NCBI RefSeq assembly: GCF_000328565.1
Contig: NC_019966.1
Location: 4,154,001 to 4,218,000, forward strand
Source: Mycobacterium sp. JS623
GTDB lineage: Bacteria; Actinomycetota; Actinomycetes; Mycobacteriales; Mycobacteriaceae
Direction: 5' to 3'
Length of the DNA stretch: 64,000 nt
The translations under genes and the position numbers were made by a program. Under the pieces are notes generated by a model. It did no database searches. It was not told the DNA's origin and saw only the letters and a program-made list of their open reading frames with translations. Below, piece after piece: positions 56,983 to 64,000 of the stretch; the stretch's first letter is position 1, and every line of letters begins with the position of its first letter.

Positions 56983-57211
56983 TTGCGCCGCCTCCTACCG
57001 TCACGTGCGAGCCATGGCCACCGTGGCCGTGGTCGGCGGGTTCGTCAGAGGCCCACAGAATCGGCTCGTGGGTCCACTCTTCGGTCAGCTTGTAGGTCGC
57101 CGGGTGCGGGCCCTTGCGGTTCTTGCCGACGCCGTAGATGAGCGCGACCAACACCAGCAGCACAAGCAGCGGAACGCCCCCGAGGAGGGAATGAGTCAAT
57201 GCGATGCTCAC
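56969..57211 (-). CDS. ctaJ: small membrane protein, probable cytochrome aa3 subunit CtaJ
   Basis: This 80-residue protein has one N-terminal transmembrane helix (about 8-28), then [20 protein letters not shown] and a His/Gly-rich tail (HGHGGHGSH). The sequence and gene position match CtaJ, the extra subunit described in the M. smegmatis III2IV2 supercomplex structures (recalled, not checked). It would sit beside the aa3 oxidase in the inner membrane. It is co-transcribed with the DUF5130 gene. Confidence 0.75.
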   Translation of the reverse strand: MSIALTHSLLGGVPLLVLLVLVALIYGVGKNRKGPHPATYKLTEEWTHEPILWASDEPADHGHGGHGSHVTVGGGASGKW

Positions 57212-57234
57212 GTCGCAAACCCTATCGCAGCCTG

Positions 57235-57253
57235 CGACGAGCGCTCGCGGGAG
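57235..57253. repeat. half-copy of the palindromic intergenic repeat
   Basis: CGAGCGCTCGCGGGAGG here matches only the right arm and edge of the palindromic repeat family (compare the end of copy A). No left arm or core is present. It lies between the ctaJ-like gene and the downstream HNH gene. Confidence 0.35.
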
Positions 57254-57268
57254 GAGCCGACATCACAA

Positions 57269-57925
57269 CTAGGCCGCGCCCTCACCCAGGTATCGCACCC
57301 ACGCCGGGTCGAGTTCCTTGACCGACGACAGCAACCGCCAGTGCTGACCCTTCGGCGGCACCGGCACTGCGCGCAGCGTCCAGCCCAGCTCGGCGAGCAG
57401 CCGATCGGCCTTGCGGTGATTGCAGGTCGAGCAGGCCGCCACGCAGTTCTCCCACGTGTGTTCACCGCCGCGGCTGCGCGGCACGACATGGTCGACGGTG
57501 TCCGCCTTGCCTCCGCAGTAGGCGCAGCGGAACCGGTCGCGGTGCATCAGCGCCGCCCGGGTCATCGGGATGCGCGCCCGGTAGGGCACCCGCACGTAGG
57601 AATGCAGCCTGATCACCGACGGCACCACGATCGACCTGGTCGCGGAGTGGATCACGGGACCGTTCGGGTCGTCGTGCACCACGCTGGCTTTGCCGCACAT
57701 CAGCATGATGACCGCCCGCCGCATGGGCAGAGCGGTCAACGGTTCGTAGGTGGAATTCAGGAGCAATACGCGCCGGCGGCCCCAGATGGAGGCCTCGTTC
57801 GTACTGGGCGGATGGGTGTCGACGCTGTGCAAGACGCGCGACTGCGCGTGAGCTATCGCGGGCCCGGATAAGCCCGCCGCGGCCGGGTGGTGCCGGTGGC
57901 CGCGACTCTTCTTGCGCTGCGCCAT
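57269..57925 (-). CDS. HNH endonuclease family protein
   Basis: This 218-residue protein has a basic N-terminus, a conserved [23 protein letters not shown] segment and a canonical HNH domain: [39 protein letters not shown]. All metal and catalytic residues appear present. This widespread actinobacterial family is chromosomal and of unknown role. ATG 57925 is chosen because the longer frame overlaps the divergent globin promoter. It is divergent from glbO with about 130 bp between starts. Confidence 0.9.
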   Translation of the reverse strand: MAQRKKSRGHRHHPAAAGLSGPAIAHAQSRVLHSVDTHPPSTNEASIWGRRRVLLLNSTYEPLTALPMRRAVIMLMCGKASVVHDDPNGPVIHSATRSIVVPSVIRLHSYVRVPYRARIPMTRAALMHRDRFRCAYCGGKADTVDHVVPRSRGGEHTWENCVAACSTCNHRKADRLLAELGWTLRAVPVPPKGQHWRLLSSVKELDPAWVRYLGEGAA

Positions 57926-58055
57926 ACGTCCTCCGATCGACAGTTCACCACGGATTGGGGACAATCGCACGACAATTCTGCCCGTGTTCGCTGGTCGCCC
58001 CAGTGAACTCTCGGTGACGTCACCGGCTGGCGGCCCGCAACCCGGCATCTGGACA

Positions 58056-58460
58056 ATGGAGCGCGTGACCCAGGCGCAGCGCTCGTTCTACGACGAAGTC
58101 GGTGGCCACGACACCTTCCACACACTGGTGTCGCGGTTCTATCAGCTGGTCCGCGAGGACGAGGTTCTGCTTCCGCTGTATCCGCCCGACGAGCTCGACG
58201 CCGCCGAGGAGCGGTTGCGGATGTTCCTCGAGCAGTATTGGGGCGGCCCGCGCACCTACTCGGATCGGCGCGGCCATCCCCGGCTGCGGATGCGGCACGC
58301 CCCATTCAAGATCGGCTACGTTGAGCGCGACGCGTGGCTGCGCTGCATGCACAGTGCCGTTGCGGAGATCGACTCGCAGACGCTCGACGATGAGCATCGA
58401 CAGGAACTTCTCAGCTACCTGGAAATGGCGGCACACTCGATGGTGAATTCACCCTTCTGA
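58056..58460 (+). CDS. glbO: truncated hemoglobin GlbO (group II)
   Basis: This 134-residue trHbO has the features of the mycobacterial protein: [53 protein letters not shown] with the proximal His and distal Tyr/Trp, and a C-terminal [12 protein letters not shown]. It binds O2 and associates with membranes in M. tuberculosis. ATG 58056 or GTG 58065 (GGAG four bases upstream) may be the start. It shares one base with the aglA start. Confidence 0.95.
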   Translation: MERVTQAQRSFYDEVGGHDTFHTLVSRFYQLVREDEVLLPLYPPDELDAAEERLRMFLEQYWGGPRTYSDRRGHPRLRMRHAPFKIGYVERDAWLRCMHSAVAEIDSQTLDDEHRQELLSYLEMAAHSMVNSPF

Positions 58461-60037
58461 TGACTGATCCGTCCCCCCAGTCGTGGTGGCGCAACGCGCT
58501 GTTCTATCAGGTCTATCCCCGGTCGTTTCGGGACGATGACGGGGACGGCGTCGGTGATCTCGACGGCGTCACCGCCAAGCTGGACTACCTCAAGGCGCTC
58601 GGCGTCGACGCGATCTGGCTGAACCCGGTGATGGTCTCGCCGATGGCCGACAACGGCTACGACGTGGCGGATCCGCGCGACGTCGACCCGCTGTTCGGCG
58701 GCATCGAGGCGCTGGACCGACTGACGGACGCCGCCCACCGGTTGGGCATGAAGGTGACCATGGATCTGGTGCCCAACCACACCAGCTCTGCACATCCGTG
58801 GTTTCAGGCGGCACTGGCGGCCAGCCCCGGCAGCGACCAACGCGAGCGCTACATCTTCCGCGACGGCACCGGGCCCCGCGGCGAGGCGCCGCCGAATAAC
58901 TGGGTGTCGATCTTCGGCGGCCCCGCGTGGACGCGCGTCATCGAGGCAGACGGCAATCCCGGCCAGTGGTATCTGCATCTGTTCGACCGCGAGCAGCCAG
59001 ACCTGAACTGGGACAACCCCGAGGTCTTCGACGACCTCGAGAAGACGCTGCGGTTCTGGCTGGAGCGCGGCGTCGACGGATTCCGTATCGACGTCGCGCA
59101 CGGCATGGCCAAGCCCCCGGGGCTACCGGACATGGAAGTCATCAAGGCCGAGGTGCTGCTGGCCGATATGGACGACGACCCGCGGTTCAACAACGAGGGT
59201 GTCCACGAGATCCACCGCCAGATCCGTCGGGTGTTCAACGACTACCCGGACGCCGTCGCGATCGGCGAAGTGTGGGTGTACGACAACGAGCAGTTCTCCC
59301 GCTATGTGCGCGAGGACGAGCTGCACCTCGGCTTCAATTTTCGGCTGCTGCGCGCGAAGTTCGACGCCGCCGACATCCGCGGGGCCATCGAGAACTCGCT
59401 TGCCGCAACTGCTTTGGCGGATGCCGTGCCGACCTGGACGCTGGCCAATCATGACGTCGACCGCGAGCCGACGCGCTACGGTGACGGGCCTATCGGGTTG
59501 GCCCGCGCGCGGGCGATGGCGCTGGCGATGCTCGCCCTGCCGGGCGCGGTGTTCATCTACAACGGCGAGGAACTCGGCCTGCCGAACGTCGAGCTGCCCG
59601 ACGAGGCGCTGCGCGACCCGGTGTGGGAGCGGTCCGGGCACACTCGTCGCGGCCGCGACGCCTCGCGGGTGCCGATGCCGTGGGAGGGCGACGCTCCGCC
59701 GTTCGGCTTCTCGTCGAGTCCCGACACGTGGCTGCCGCTGCCGCCGGAATGGGCGGAGTTGACGGTAGAGAAGCAGCTCGCCGACCCGGATTCGACGCTG
59801 TCGTTCTTCCGTCGAGCGATCGAATTGCGCCGCAGCCGAACAGAGTTCGGCGGGACTGCGGTCGAGTGGCTGGACTCCCCTGCCGACAGTGTGGCGTTCC
59901 GGAATAGCGGCGGGCTGGCCTGCGTGGTCAACACCGGCGTCCGCGCGATGGCCCTGCCCGACGGCGAACTGGTGTTGGCCAGTGGCCCGTTGACGGGCGG
60001 CAAGCTGCCGCCGAACACCGCCGCCTGGCTGGTCTAA
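58460..60037 (+). CDS. aglA: alpha-glucosidase (GH13)
   Basis: This 525-residue GH13 enzyme has region I DLVPNHTS, region II GFRIDVAHG (nucleophile Asp near 212), region III AIGEVWVYD (acid/base Glu near 269) and region IV LANHDVDREPTRY (Asp near 331). It hydrolyses terminal alpha-glucosidic bonds of maltose or isomaltose-type sugars in the cytoplasm. It corresponds to Rv2471. It is translationally joined to glbO and followed by a double copy of the palindromic repeat. Confidence 0.94.
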   Translation: MTDPSPQSWWRNALFYQVYPRSFRDDDGDGVGDLDGVTAKLDYLKALGVDAIWLNPVMVSPMADNGYDVADPRDVDPLFGGIEALDRLTDAAHRLGMKVTMDLVPNHTSSAHPWFQAALAASPGSDQRERYIFRDGTGPRGEAPPNNWVSIFGGPAWTRVIEADGNPGQWYLHLFDREQPDLNWDNPEVFDDLEKTLRFWLERGVDGFRIDVAHGMAKPPGLPDMEVIKAEVLLADMDDDPRFNNEGVHEIHRQIRRVFNDYPDAVAIGEVWVYDNEQFSRYVREDELHLGFNFRLLRAKFDAADIRGAIENSLAATALADAVPTWTLANHDVDREPTRYGDGPIGLARARAMALAMLALPGAVFIYNGEELGLPNVELPDEALRDPVWERSGHTRRGRDASRVPMPWEGDAPPFGFSSSPDTWLPLPPEWAELTVEKQLADPDSTLSFFRRAIELRRSRTEFGGTAVEWLDSPADSVAFRNSGGLACVVNTGVRAMALPDGELVLASGPLTGGKLPPNTAAWLV

Positions 60038-60040
60038 CTA

Positions 60041-60055
60041 CCGCGAGCGGGCGCG
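60041..60055. repeat. palindromic repeat, copy F1 (left arm and core only)
   Basis: CCGCGAGCGGGCGCG directly follows the aglA stop. The expected core GTCTGCTCCGCGACACGCCG continues to about 60075, but no matching right arm is seen before copy F2. The left arm could instead pair with the right arm of F2 (14 of 15). Confidence 0.6.
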
Positions 60056-60107
60056 TCTGCTCCGCGACACGCCGCCCAGCGATGGCAGTTTGCGCACCTT
60101 CACCCCG

Positions 60108-60172
60108 CCGCGAGCGTGCGCAGAATGTACGGGTTTACCGGCGTGTCAATGTGCAGACGCGCACGCTCGCGG
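60108..60172. repeat. two-tier palindromic intergenic repeat, copy F2 (reverse orientation)
   Basis: CCGCGAGCGTGCGC (60108-60121) pairs perfectly with GCGCACGCTCGCGG (60159-60172), the longest perfect arm pair in the family (14 bp). The core GGCGTGTCAATGTGCAGAC is in reverse orientation. It lies between the convergent aglA and Rv2474c-like genes, 8 bp from the latter's stop. Confidence 0.85.
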
Positions 60173-60180
60173 GAAGAAGG

Positions 60181-60855
60181 TTAGCGCAAGACCAACGCGG
60201 GGTCGCCGCGGCGGCGGTACACCGAACCGAAGCGGGCGTCGATGCGCAACCACGTCGGCAGCGCGCGCACGCGGACGATCTCGTCGGCGGCGACGGTACC
60301 CGGATCCAGTTGCTCCGCCGATTGCGGTAGGAAACCCATTGCGGTCAAGGCGAATACGCAGCGCATCGGGATGCCGACATTCTCTTCACCCGAACTGACC
60401 GCCACGACCTCCTGATCCAGCAGCGACGCCGGCGGGCCGTGGGAGCTCGAGTGTTCCTTCGCCAAGGCGACGCCGCGCTGCGCAAGATCGAGAACCGCGC
60501 GCGCCGGCACGTCGTCGAGGTGCACAAAGCCGGTCTCCGGCGGAAGTGCGCCGCGCCACGCGGAATCCATCGGGAATCCGGGGTCGACGTACCCGTCGCG
60601 GTCCATCCCCGCCAGGCCCGCCGCCAGCGCGTCGGCGCCTGCGCTCAGGTCCGCCGGCTTCAGACTCCCCTGGACCACCCGGCTGGCCAACACATCGAAA
60701 CCCGTTGCCACCCAAGCAACCACGAGCCCGCCCGAACGCTCTCGAAGCCTGATAACGGCGGCATCGTCGAGCCGCAACGCCCGTTCGGTGAACGTCTGCA
60801 AGTCCTCGCGATGCGTGGCGTCGTCGAGCCAGATACCGCGTTCAGGTGAGTTCAT
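60181..60855 (-). CDS. Rv2474c-like conserved protein of unknown function
   Basis: This 224-residue soluble protein is without a recognised motif. It has an N-terminal WLDDATHREDLQTFTERALRLDD segment, a VVAWVATGFDVLASR strand, and a C-terminal LPTWLRIDARFGSVYRRRGDPAL. It is co-translated with the upstream thioesterase-like gene (4-base overlap) and through it with the glutamate dehydrogenase, the order seen in M. tuberculosis Rv2474c-Rv2476c. No function can be read from the sequence. Confidence 0.85.
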   Translation of the reverse strand: MNSPERGIWLDDATHREDLQTFTERALRLDDAAVIRLRERSGGLVVAWVATGFDVLASRVVQGSLKPADLSAGADALAAGLAGMDRDGYVDPGFPMDSAWRGALPPETGFVHLDDVPARAVLDLAQRGVALAKEHSSSHGPPASLLDQEVVAVSSGEENVGIPMRCVFALTAMGFLPQSAEQLDPGTVAADEIVRVRALPTWLRIDARFGSVYRRRGDPALVLR

Positions 60856-61295
60856 CGAAGATAGCGCTGCAGATAATCGCGCTGCGCGGGCGAAAGCCGT
60901 TCCAGCCGTTGCTCCTTGATGTGCACCGCGGCCAACTGGGTCTCGGCGATCACCGACGGCTTGGCATCCGGACGCCGCACTGAGCGCACCTCGTAGCCGA
61001 TCGTGAAGTCGACGGCGCGCACCCGCTTCGAGAACATCGTCACCTGCAACGGCGAATCCCTGAGCCGCAGTTGACCCTTGTACAGGATCTTGACCTCGTG
61101 GATCAGCAGACCGATCTCTTCGATCACCGCCTCGAATGGCTCACGCAGAAAAGGAATTCTGGCCTCTTCGAGGATGGTGACCATCGTGGCGTGGTTGATG
61201 TGCTGATACATATCGATGTCGGACCACCGCACATGCACCGGCGCCACAAAACCTTGGTTGGATTCTCCTCGCGCGAGCCGCTCGTCGGCTGTCAC
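60852..61295 (-). CDS. 4-hydroxybenzoyl-CoA-type (hotdog) thioesterase
   Basis: This 147-residue hotdog-fold protein has the 4HBT motif [25 protein letters not shown] (catalytic Asp in SDID) and the strand [12 protein letters not shown]. It probably hydrolyses a short or aromatic acyl-CoA; the substrate is unknown. The start is GTG 61295, overlapping the glutamate dehydrogenase stop (GTGA), which decides against the longer reading. Corresponds to Rv2475c. Confidence 0.9.
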   Translation of the reverse strand: MTADERLARGESNQGFVAPVHVRWSDIDMYQHINHATMVTILEEARIPFLREPFEAVIEEIGLLIHEVKILYKGQLRLRDSPLQVTMFSKRVRAVDFTIGYEVRSVRRPDAKPSVIAETQLAAVHIKEQRLERLSPAQRDYLQRYLR

Positions 61296-64000
61296 CCAGT
61301 CTGTCCCGTTCCACTCGTTCGTGTCATGCTGCGCAGCTGGCGCGCCGCCACCGACAGCGTCGCCAGGTCGAGTTCGCCACTCTTGTAAATCTCGGTCAGC
61401 GTGCGCTGAGCCCGGCTCACCCGCGAACTGTTGGTCGCCTCCCACTCGACGATCTTCTCCTCGCCGGTCTCATCCGGCTCCCCCACTGCCAGCACGTCGA
61501 AGCACAAGGCCCTGATAGAGCCGTAGATGTCGTCGCGAATCGCCAAGCGGGCCAACGAATGCCAACGGTCGTCGCGCACCAGCCGGGACACCGCGGTCAA
61601 CAGGCCGTCGGTGCCCAGGCGCTCCATTAGCGCGAAGTACGTGTCGGCGACCTCGGCCGGATCGCGGTCGACGATGTCGGCGATGTCGATGACGTCCAGC
61701 AGGCTGTACTGGTACAGCCCCGTCGCCACCATGTATGCCAGTTCCTGCGAGACGCCCTGCGCGCTGAACTCGCGGGCTTCCTTTTCGCAGATGATCTTGT
61801 CGTCGCCGCGCAGCCACTCCGACATCCGCGGTGTGAGCACCCGGACTTTCTCGGCGAACCGGTTGATCTCGGCGCCCACCGCCAGCGGCTGCGGCCGGTA
61901 GTTGAGCAACCAGCGTCCGGCGCGGTCGATGAGCCGACGCAGGTCCAGCGTCATTCGGTCCGACACCGCCACCGACACATCGGCGGCACGGATCTGCCGC
62001 CACACCTCACCGACGCGGAAGATCGCATTCGTGGCCACATAAGACCGCACCGCGTCGACGGGCCCGACACCCACGTCCTCGGAAACCCGGTAGGCGTAGG
62101 TGATTCCGCTGGTGTCGACGAGATCGTTGACCAGCATCGTGGTGACGATCTCGCGGCGCAGTTGATGTTGCCTGATCTCGCCGGCGAACTGGTCTCTCAG
62201 ATTGCTCGGGAAGTACAACGGCAGCCGCGAGGCGAACACCTCCTGATCCGGCAGGTCGCTCTTGAGCACCTGGTCCTTCAGGGCCAGCTTGACGTGAGCC
62301 ATCAGTGTCGCGAGTTCCGGTGAGGTCAGCCCGATTCCAGCTTCGGTCCGTCGCCCGATCTCCTTCTCCGACGGCAAGGCCTCCAGCTCGCGGTTCATTC
62401 CGTGTTCGGCGACGAAGTCCTTGATCATCCGCGCATGCACCGGCAGCAGGCTCGCCGCGTTGGCGCGACTGGTGCCCATCAGATCGTTCTGATCCTCGTT
62501 GTCGACCAACACAAGCCGGCCCACCTCGTCGGTCATCGAGGTCAGTAGCTGGGTGCGGTCCTCGGCGCGCACCTTGTCCGCAGTCACGAGTGAGTCGACC
62601 AGAATCTTGATGTTGACCTCATGGTCGGAGCAATCGACGCCAGCCGAGTTGTCCAACGCATCGGTGTTGCAGCGGCCGCCGGCCAGACAGAACTCGATGC
62701 GGCCGAGCGAGGTCACACCAAGGTTGCCCCCCTCGCCAATCACCTTGGCGCGCACCTGGTTTCCGTTCACCCGCACGGGATCGTTGGCGCGATCGCCGAC
62801 GTCGGCGTCTGACTCCGTCTCGGCCTTGATGTAGGTGCCGATTCCGCCGTTGAACAGCAGGTCGGCAGGCGCCTTGAGGATCGTCTTGATCAGCGCAGGC
62901 GGTGTCAACTCTGCAATGCTGTCGGCGATGCCAAGGGCCGCCCGGACCTGCGGGCTGATCGGGATGGACTTCTGTTCGCGGCTGTAGACACCGCCGCCCT
63001 CGCTGATCAGCGACTGGTTGTAGTCCTGCCACGACGACCGCGGCAGATCGAAGAGCCTCTTGCGCTCATCCCACGACGTCGAGGCGTCGGGATTGGGGTC
63101 TACGAAGATGTGCCGATGGTCGAAGGCGGCCAGCAACCGGATGTGTTTCGACAGCAGCATGCCGTTGCCGAACACGTCGCCGCTCATGTCGCCGATGCCG
63201 ACAACCGTGAAGTCCTCAGTCTGGGTGTCGACGCCCATTTCGCGGAAATGGCGCTTGACCGCCTCCCACGCACCCTTGGCGGTGATGCCCATCGCCTTGT
63301 GGTCGTAGCCGACCGAACCGCCGGACGCGAACGCATCGCCGAGCCAGAAGCCGTACGACGCGGCCACCTCGTTGGCGATGTCGGAGAAGGTGGCCGTGCC
63401 CTTGTCGGCGGCCACCACGAGGTAGGCATCGTCGCCGTCGCGGCGCACCACATCTATCGGGGTGACGACGTTGCCGGTTGACTTGTCGACGTTGTCGGTG
63501 AGGTCGAGCAGCCCGGCGATGAACAGCTTGTAGCAGGCCACGCCCTCGTTGCGGAACGCGTCACGATCGTTGGCGGGAGGCGGGTTCTTGACGACGAAGC
63601 CGCCCTTGGCACCGACGGGCACGATGACGGCGTTCTTCACCGCCTGCGCCTTGACGAGGCCGAGGATTTCGGTGCGGAAGTCCTCGCGCCGATCCGACCA
63701 GCGCAGGCCACCGCGCGCCACAAAGCCGAACCGCAAGTGCACGCCCTCGACCCGCGGTGAGTACACGAAGATCTCGAACCGGGGCCGCGGCAGCGGTACC
63801 TCGTCGATAAGACCGGGATTGAGTTTGACGGACAGCACGTTCTGTTGGCGAGCCGAACTCGCTTTGGTGACAAAGTAATTGGTGCGCAGCGTGGCCTGGA
63901 TCATCGACGCAAACGCGCGCAGTACGCGGTCGGTGTCGAGGCTGACCAGTGCGTCGATATCGGCTGCCACGGCGGCCGCGGCCGTCTGCGCATCACGGCG
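61292..64000 (-). CDS. gdh: NAD-specific glutamate dehydrogenase, large (about 180 kDa) type, C-terminal part
   Basis: 902 residues of the C-terminal portion are in the window and the frame is still open at the right edge, so the start is outside. Conserved catalytic-domain segments are [18 protein letters not shown] and the Lys-containing [15 protein letters not shown] (about 63590-63720), followed by the nucleotide-binding region [17 protein letters not shown] and a long helical C-terminal domain. The L-180 class of about 1600 residues oxidises glutamate to 2-oxoglutarate with NAD. In mycobacteria it is inhibited by the FHA protein GarA (established knowledge). Two small genes follow in overlap. 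Confidence 0.96.
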   Translation of the reverse strand, partial: RRDAQTAAAAVAADIDALVSLDTDRVLRAFASMIQATLRTNYFVTKASSARQQNVLSVKLNPGLIDEVPLPRPRFEIFVYSPRVEGVHLRFGFVARGGLRWSDRREDFRTEILGLVKAQAVKNAVIVPVGAKGGFVVKNPPPANDRDAFRNEGVACYKLFIAGLLDLTDNVDKSTGNVVTPIDVVRRDGDDAYLVVAADKGTATFSDIANEVAASYGFWLGDAFASGGSVGYDHKAMGITAKGAWEAVKRHFREMGVDTQTEDFTVVGIGDMSGDVFGNGMLLSKHIRLLAAFDHRHIFVDPNPDASTSWDERKRLFDLPRSSWQDYNQSLISEGGGVYSREQKSIPISPQVRAALGIADSIAELTPPALIKTILKAPADLLFNGGIGTYIKAETESDADVGDRANDPVRVNGNQVRAKVIGEGGNLGVTSLGRIEFCLAGGRCNTDALDNSAGVDCSDHEVNIKILVDSLVTADKVRAEDRTQLLTSMTDEVGRLVLVDNEDQNDLMGTSRANAASLLPVHARMIKDFVAEHGMNRELEALPSEKEIGRRTEAGIGLTSPELATLMAHVKLALKDQVLKSDLPDQEVFASRLPLYFPSNLRDQFAGEIRQHQLRREIVTTMLVNDLVDTSGITYAYRVSEDVGVGPVDAVRSYVATNAIFRVGEVWRQIRAADVSVAVSDRMTLDLRRLIDRAGRWLLNYRPQPLAVGAEINRFAEKVRVLTPRMSEWLRGDDKIICEKEAREFSAQGVSQELAYMVATGLYQYSLLDVIDIADIVDRDPAEVADTYFALMERLGTDGLLTAVSRLVRDDRWHSLARLAIRDDIYGSIRALCFDVLAVGEPDETGEEKIVEWEATNSSRVSRAQRTLTEIYKSGELDLATLSVAARQLRSMTRTSGTGQTG

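Noticed and set aside
17709..60172. Dispersed palindromes considered as a CRISPR array
   Set aside because: Copies are kilobases apart with no regular spacers and no cas genes; they are individual intergenic hairpins.

Overview
The window is high-GC actinobacterial DNA and almost certainly comes from a mycobacterium (Mycolicibacterium type). The right half keeps, from memory of the H37Rv map, the gene order of M. tuberculosis Rv2457c-Rv2476c: clpX, mmuM, clpP2-clpP1, tig, tRNA-Pro/tRNA-Gly, nei-rpiB, a mycothiol-linked DsbA-family reductase, pepN, HNH, DUF5130, ctaJ, HNH, glbO, aglA, two Rv2474c/Rv2475c-like genes and the large NAD-glutamate dehydrogenase. Lipoproteins, an MMPL exporter, a FAAL/PKS locus and a DUF732 secreted protein support the assignment.

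Layout. 1-3763: the N-terminal part of a large AAA/LuxR-type regulator that runs off the left edge, and a divergent secreted beta-propeller. 4046-17699: a complete myo-inositol regulon. It holds an ABC importer (binding lipoprotein, permease, ATPase, minus strand), a TIM-barrel isomerase, the GntR/UTRA regulator IolR, and the plus-strand operon iolC, aldolase-like gene, iolB, iolD, iolE, iolG, iolH-like, iolA. The importer and iolC promoters share a nearly identical operator plus -35 block. 17918-24634: a type III glutamine synthetase, a second Gfo/Idh/MocA oxidoreductase, and a YdeP-like molybdopterin oxidoreductase with its FdhD sulfurtransferase.

24641-36058: the most unusual part. It is a lipid/polyketide locus with a standalone ACP plus alpha/beta hydrolase on the minus strand and, on the plus strand, a fatty acyl-AMP ligase, a single-module PKS whose C-terminus is a PLP-dependent alpha-oxoamine synthase (KS-AT-ACP-AOS), a type II thioesterase and an MMPL exporter, all translationally overlapped. 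A glycosyltransferase relic lies between the two arms. The predicted product is an exported long-chain amino-ketone lipid. A 46-codon membrane-peptide frame lies between the exporter and clpX.

36055-64000: the conserved core, interrupted by accessory insertions. These are a GH16 enzyme with a Gly/Asp-rich membrane protein, a cytosine permease / FCY1-type cytosine deaminase / Fe(II) oxygenase operon, and a three-subunit xanthine-dehydrogenase-like molybdenum hydroxylase with a DUF732 protein. Regulatory sites visible here are a ClgR box before clpP1P2 and a SigH-type promoter before the DsbA-family gene. A family of about 50-75 nt two-tier palindromic repeats with a common core occupies several gene borders across the window.
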